A model generated the notes under the pieces. That model was not told the origin of the DNA. It did not search any database and saw only the letters and a program-made list of their open reading frames with translations. This document shows positions 17,283 through 18,937 of a stretch of DNA of 18,937 nucleotides, piece after piece (position 1 is the stretch's first letter; each line of letters starts with the position of its first letter). Origin of the DNA: Spirogloea muscicola (lineage: Eukaryota; Streptophyta; Zygnematophyceae; Spirogloeales; Spirogloeaceae); the NCBI GenBank assembly GCA_009602725.1, contig WELB01000142.1, positions 374,098-393,034 of the forward strand, written 5' to 3'. A program made the translations under genes and the position numbers.

Positions 17283-17655
17283 ATGGTATCGCACACCTCC
17301 AGTGCGCGGCCGAGCCCTCCTGGGGAGGCAGAGCGGTCGGCTGCTCAGGCAGCGGCTGCTGCAGGGCCAGCTGCTGCGGCAGTGGCTGCTGCGGAGCACG
17401 CCAACGAGGGGCACGCCCACGAGGGGCACGCCAACGAGGGGCACGCCCACGAGGGGCACGCCCAAGCGGGGCACGCCCACGAGGGGCACGCCCAATAGGG
17501 GCACGTCGAGCTGGGAGCCGGAGGCCAGGAGGGCTTGTCGGCTGGGGACTTGCAACGCGTTGCACTCTCTGACTCGGGATCTGGCAGCAGCCCAGTCTAC
17601 GACGGACCCAGCTCAACACCGGCTTCTTGCGAGGATCTGCACGGAGCAGCGCGCC
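17283..17655 (+). pseudogene. gag: Truncated gag of element 3
   Basis: The frame starts with ATG 17283 and MVSHTSSARPSPPGEAERSA, then the Ala-rich run and a His-rich repeat with ANEG and AHEG units. TAG at 17496-17498 interrupts inside the repeat, where element 2 continues into GHVELG. Past the stop, GHVELGAGG, QEGLSAGDLQRVAL and, after a frame change near 17565, RDLAAAQSTTDPAQHRLL match element 2. Homology ends at the codons for EQRA, where another LTR begins. No capsid domain or zinc knuckle remains. Confidence 0.88.
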
Positions 17656-17902
17656 TGTAAGGAACCTCGCCCTACACAAGCAGTTAGGGTGAGCAGTCCT
17701 TCTCGAGTAAAGCTGTAGGGGTAATAGGGACCAAACCACTACACAGGCAAAGCACTAGCGCATAGGCGCAGCGGAAGACAGGCCCCGTGGCGCCGCCGTC
17801 CAGCGGCAACTCCACCTCCTGGGCGCAGGCCGGCGCAGCAGGCCCCGCAGCAAGGTGCGGCGGCGGCTGCGGCGGCGAGCAGCGGCAAGGCTGCTCCTGG
17901 GC
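17656..17902 (-). repeat. LTR fragment, minus orientation, cutting element 3
   Basis: It starts TGTAAGGAACCTCGCCC, matching the left end of the element 2 LTRs, and follows them for about 247 bp to GGCTGCTCCTGGGC. It then breaks into unrelated sequence. The precise TGTAAGG end against gag suggests insertion into element 3 and later loss of the rest. No target duplication can be checked because the other end is gone. Confidence 0.85.
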
Positions 17903-18202
17903 CTTGTTTAGTTTGCACTCGCCTCTGCTTGAACTGTGTATTGGCTTGAATTGGCCTCCCTTTTCATTTCATGCGCCCCGCGCGCCTTTCCCGGGTCAGC
18001 AGTAGAAAGTCAGATGAGCAGAGATTGCGGCTGCTGATATTAAAAGAGCGGCTGTGAAAACGGGGGGAAGCGGCTGCTGATATTAAAAGAGCGGCTGTGA
18101 AAGCCAGCCAGATGCATACAGGTGTTCTCGACGGAGCCACAGGGCTAGACAGCCAGGGCGCTCTTAGTAACCCCGTGTCAGCAGTAGGAAGTCAGATGAG
18201 CT
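17903..18202. repeat. Non-coding stretch with two nested short duplications
   Basis: A 33-bp unit (GCGGCTGCTGATATTAAAAG then AGCGGCTGTGAAA) occurs at 18027-18059 and again, perfectly, at 18070-18102. A 24-bp unit GTCAGCAGTA(G/A)AAGTCAGATGAG-type sequence flanks this at about 17995-18018 and 18177-18200 with one mismatch. No gene is seen. Confidence 0.75.
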
Positions 18203-18937
18203 GAGGGGAGGAAGAGCAACCCCGCTGCGCAAGCCAGAGGCTGCTGCAAGGGCACGACCAGCGCGGCGATGCAAAGCAAGCGCTTGGGAACNTAAGGCGA
18301 TCTGGCGGTCGTGAGGCGGCGCTCGGCGCAGTGCGCGACCTCGCGCCGCCGCCGCCGCCGCCGCCGCCGGGGGGCTGAGCTAGGTTGGCACTGCCGCCGG
18401 GGAAACCCTAACTCGCGGGGGGGGGCTTGACTCGAGGGCCAATAACCACGGGCCAACCCGGGCACTCCCTGCGGGTGGCTGGGTGAGGTCCGGTTATCCC
18501 GCTGTGTGCGCTGGTTAGCCGGCGGCGAGCCCTCAAGACGTTCCCGGCCTCCGCCGGAGCGCCACGTCAGCGGCCCCCCCGGGGCAGACGGGACGGCGGT
18601 CGGGCCCGTGACGGCCTCGTAGACGGTGGTCTTCGGTGTTAAGACCTTAACCGCCGCCCTGATGGGGCCGCCCGGCTGCAAAACCGCCAATCGGCGCTCC
18701 TGCGCGGGGCGGCTGGCGGCCAATCCGGTGCCGCCCCGCAGATCTTCTGCGGCGGTTAAGGCGCTAACCCTCACTTTGGGAGGCTGTCAGAGAGCTGCTC
18801 CCCGCTAACGGCGTCGCCGTTAGCCCTTGACGGCCGCCGATCAGTGGGTCGTGACCACGTCGGGTGCTTGGAGGACCGAGCTGGCCCTTGGCCGCCGCCA
18901 TGGCGGCCCGCGGCGCCGCGTGAGCCGCCGCCGCAGC
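18203..18937. other. GC-rich unassigned end of the window
   Basis: No gene is supported. The stretch contains an unknown base at 18292 (possibly an assembly join), a GCC microsatellite at 18345-18369, a 13-bp inverted repeat CCTTAACCGCCGC (18645-18657) with GCGGCGGTTAAGG (18749-18761), and a 21-bp palindrome at 18804-18824 (GCTAACGGCG, T, CGCCGTTAGC). It bears no resemblance to the retroelements to the left. It could be host intergenic or upstream DNA. Confidence 0.4.

Larger units (their letters stand above)
16238..17655 (+). mobile_element. Chromovirus 'element 3': 5' LTR, leader and truncated gag
   Basis: This is a plus-strand relative of element 2 that keeps only its 5' end. The LTR (16238-16778) is followed by a primer binding site, a leader and about 370 bp of broken gag. 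It ends at GCGCGCC (17655), where a minus-strand LTR fragment begins. With element 2 it forms a head-to-head inverted repeat. Capsid, pol and the 3' LTR are missing, so it is dead. Confidence 0.9.

Noticed and set aside
18408-18416. Telomere-like AAACCCTAA
   Set aside because: Only one unit is present, which is expected by chance; no array.
18178-18774. A 198-codon minus-strand frame
   Set aside because: It runs through the unknown base at 18292 and a GCC microsatellite; low-complexity composition and no recognisable domain.

Overview
The window looks like GC-rich eukaryotic nuclear DNA filled with nested LTR retrotransposons of the Ty3/gypsy class. I could not recognise any host gene, tRNA, rRNA or CRISPR array. 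A green alga is my best guess for the host, based on the GC- and CpG-rich composition, a gypsy polyprotein that ends in a PHD finger, and a chromovirus primed by initiator tRNA-Met. This host call is inference and the species is not identifiable.

Layout. (1) 1-4770, plus strand: the 3' part of a decayed gypsy element ('element 1'). It holds reverse transcriptase, RNase H, an unusual linker with a diverged internal duplication, an integrase, a C-terminal PHD finger, a G-run (polypurine-tract-like) and an LTR-like repeat. A second, truncated copy of the LTR start follows at 4771-4935. (2) 4936-8763: a scrapyard of short retroelement pieces in alternating orientation. These are a gag N-terminus, four LTR fragments of one TGTAA...TTACA family, and two pieces of an old pol now on opposite strands. 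A roughly 33-36-bp minisatellite lies inside one LTR-like copy. (3) 8769-15219, minus strand: a structurally complete chromovirus ('element 2', 6451 bp). It has two LTRs of about 548 bp, a tRNA-iMet primer binding site, an intact gag with a histidine-rich repeat and a CCHC knuckle, a pol with protease, RT, RNase H, integrase and chromodomain, a polypurine tract, and a perfect 5-bp target duplication GGCAG. Three in-frame stops interrupt its gag-pol frame. (4) 15225-17902: the older pol remnant that element 2 landed in, then a plus-strand 5' fragment of the same chromovirus family ('element 3': LTR, primer site, leader, broken gag). This is cut by another minus-strand LTR fragment. (5) 17903-18937: non-coding DNA with short tandem duplications, one N at 18292, a GCC microsatellite and GC-rich palindromes.

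How the parts relate. Gag (capsid, nucleic-acid binding) and Pol (protease, RT/RNase H, integrase) would together copy the RNA of an element and insert it. The two gypsy lineages end their integrases with different likely chromatin readers: a PHD finger in element 1 and a chromodomain in element 2. Elements 2 and 3 lie head to head and form a long inverted repeat with arms of about 1.4 kb. All coordinates, identities and differences were read by eye; no alignment or database search was run.
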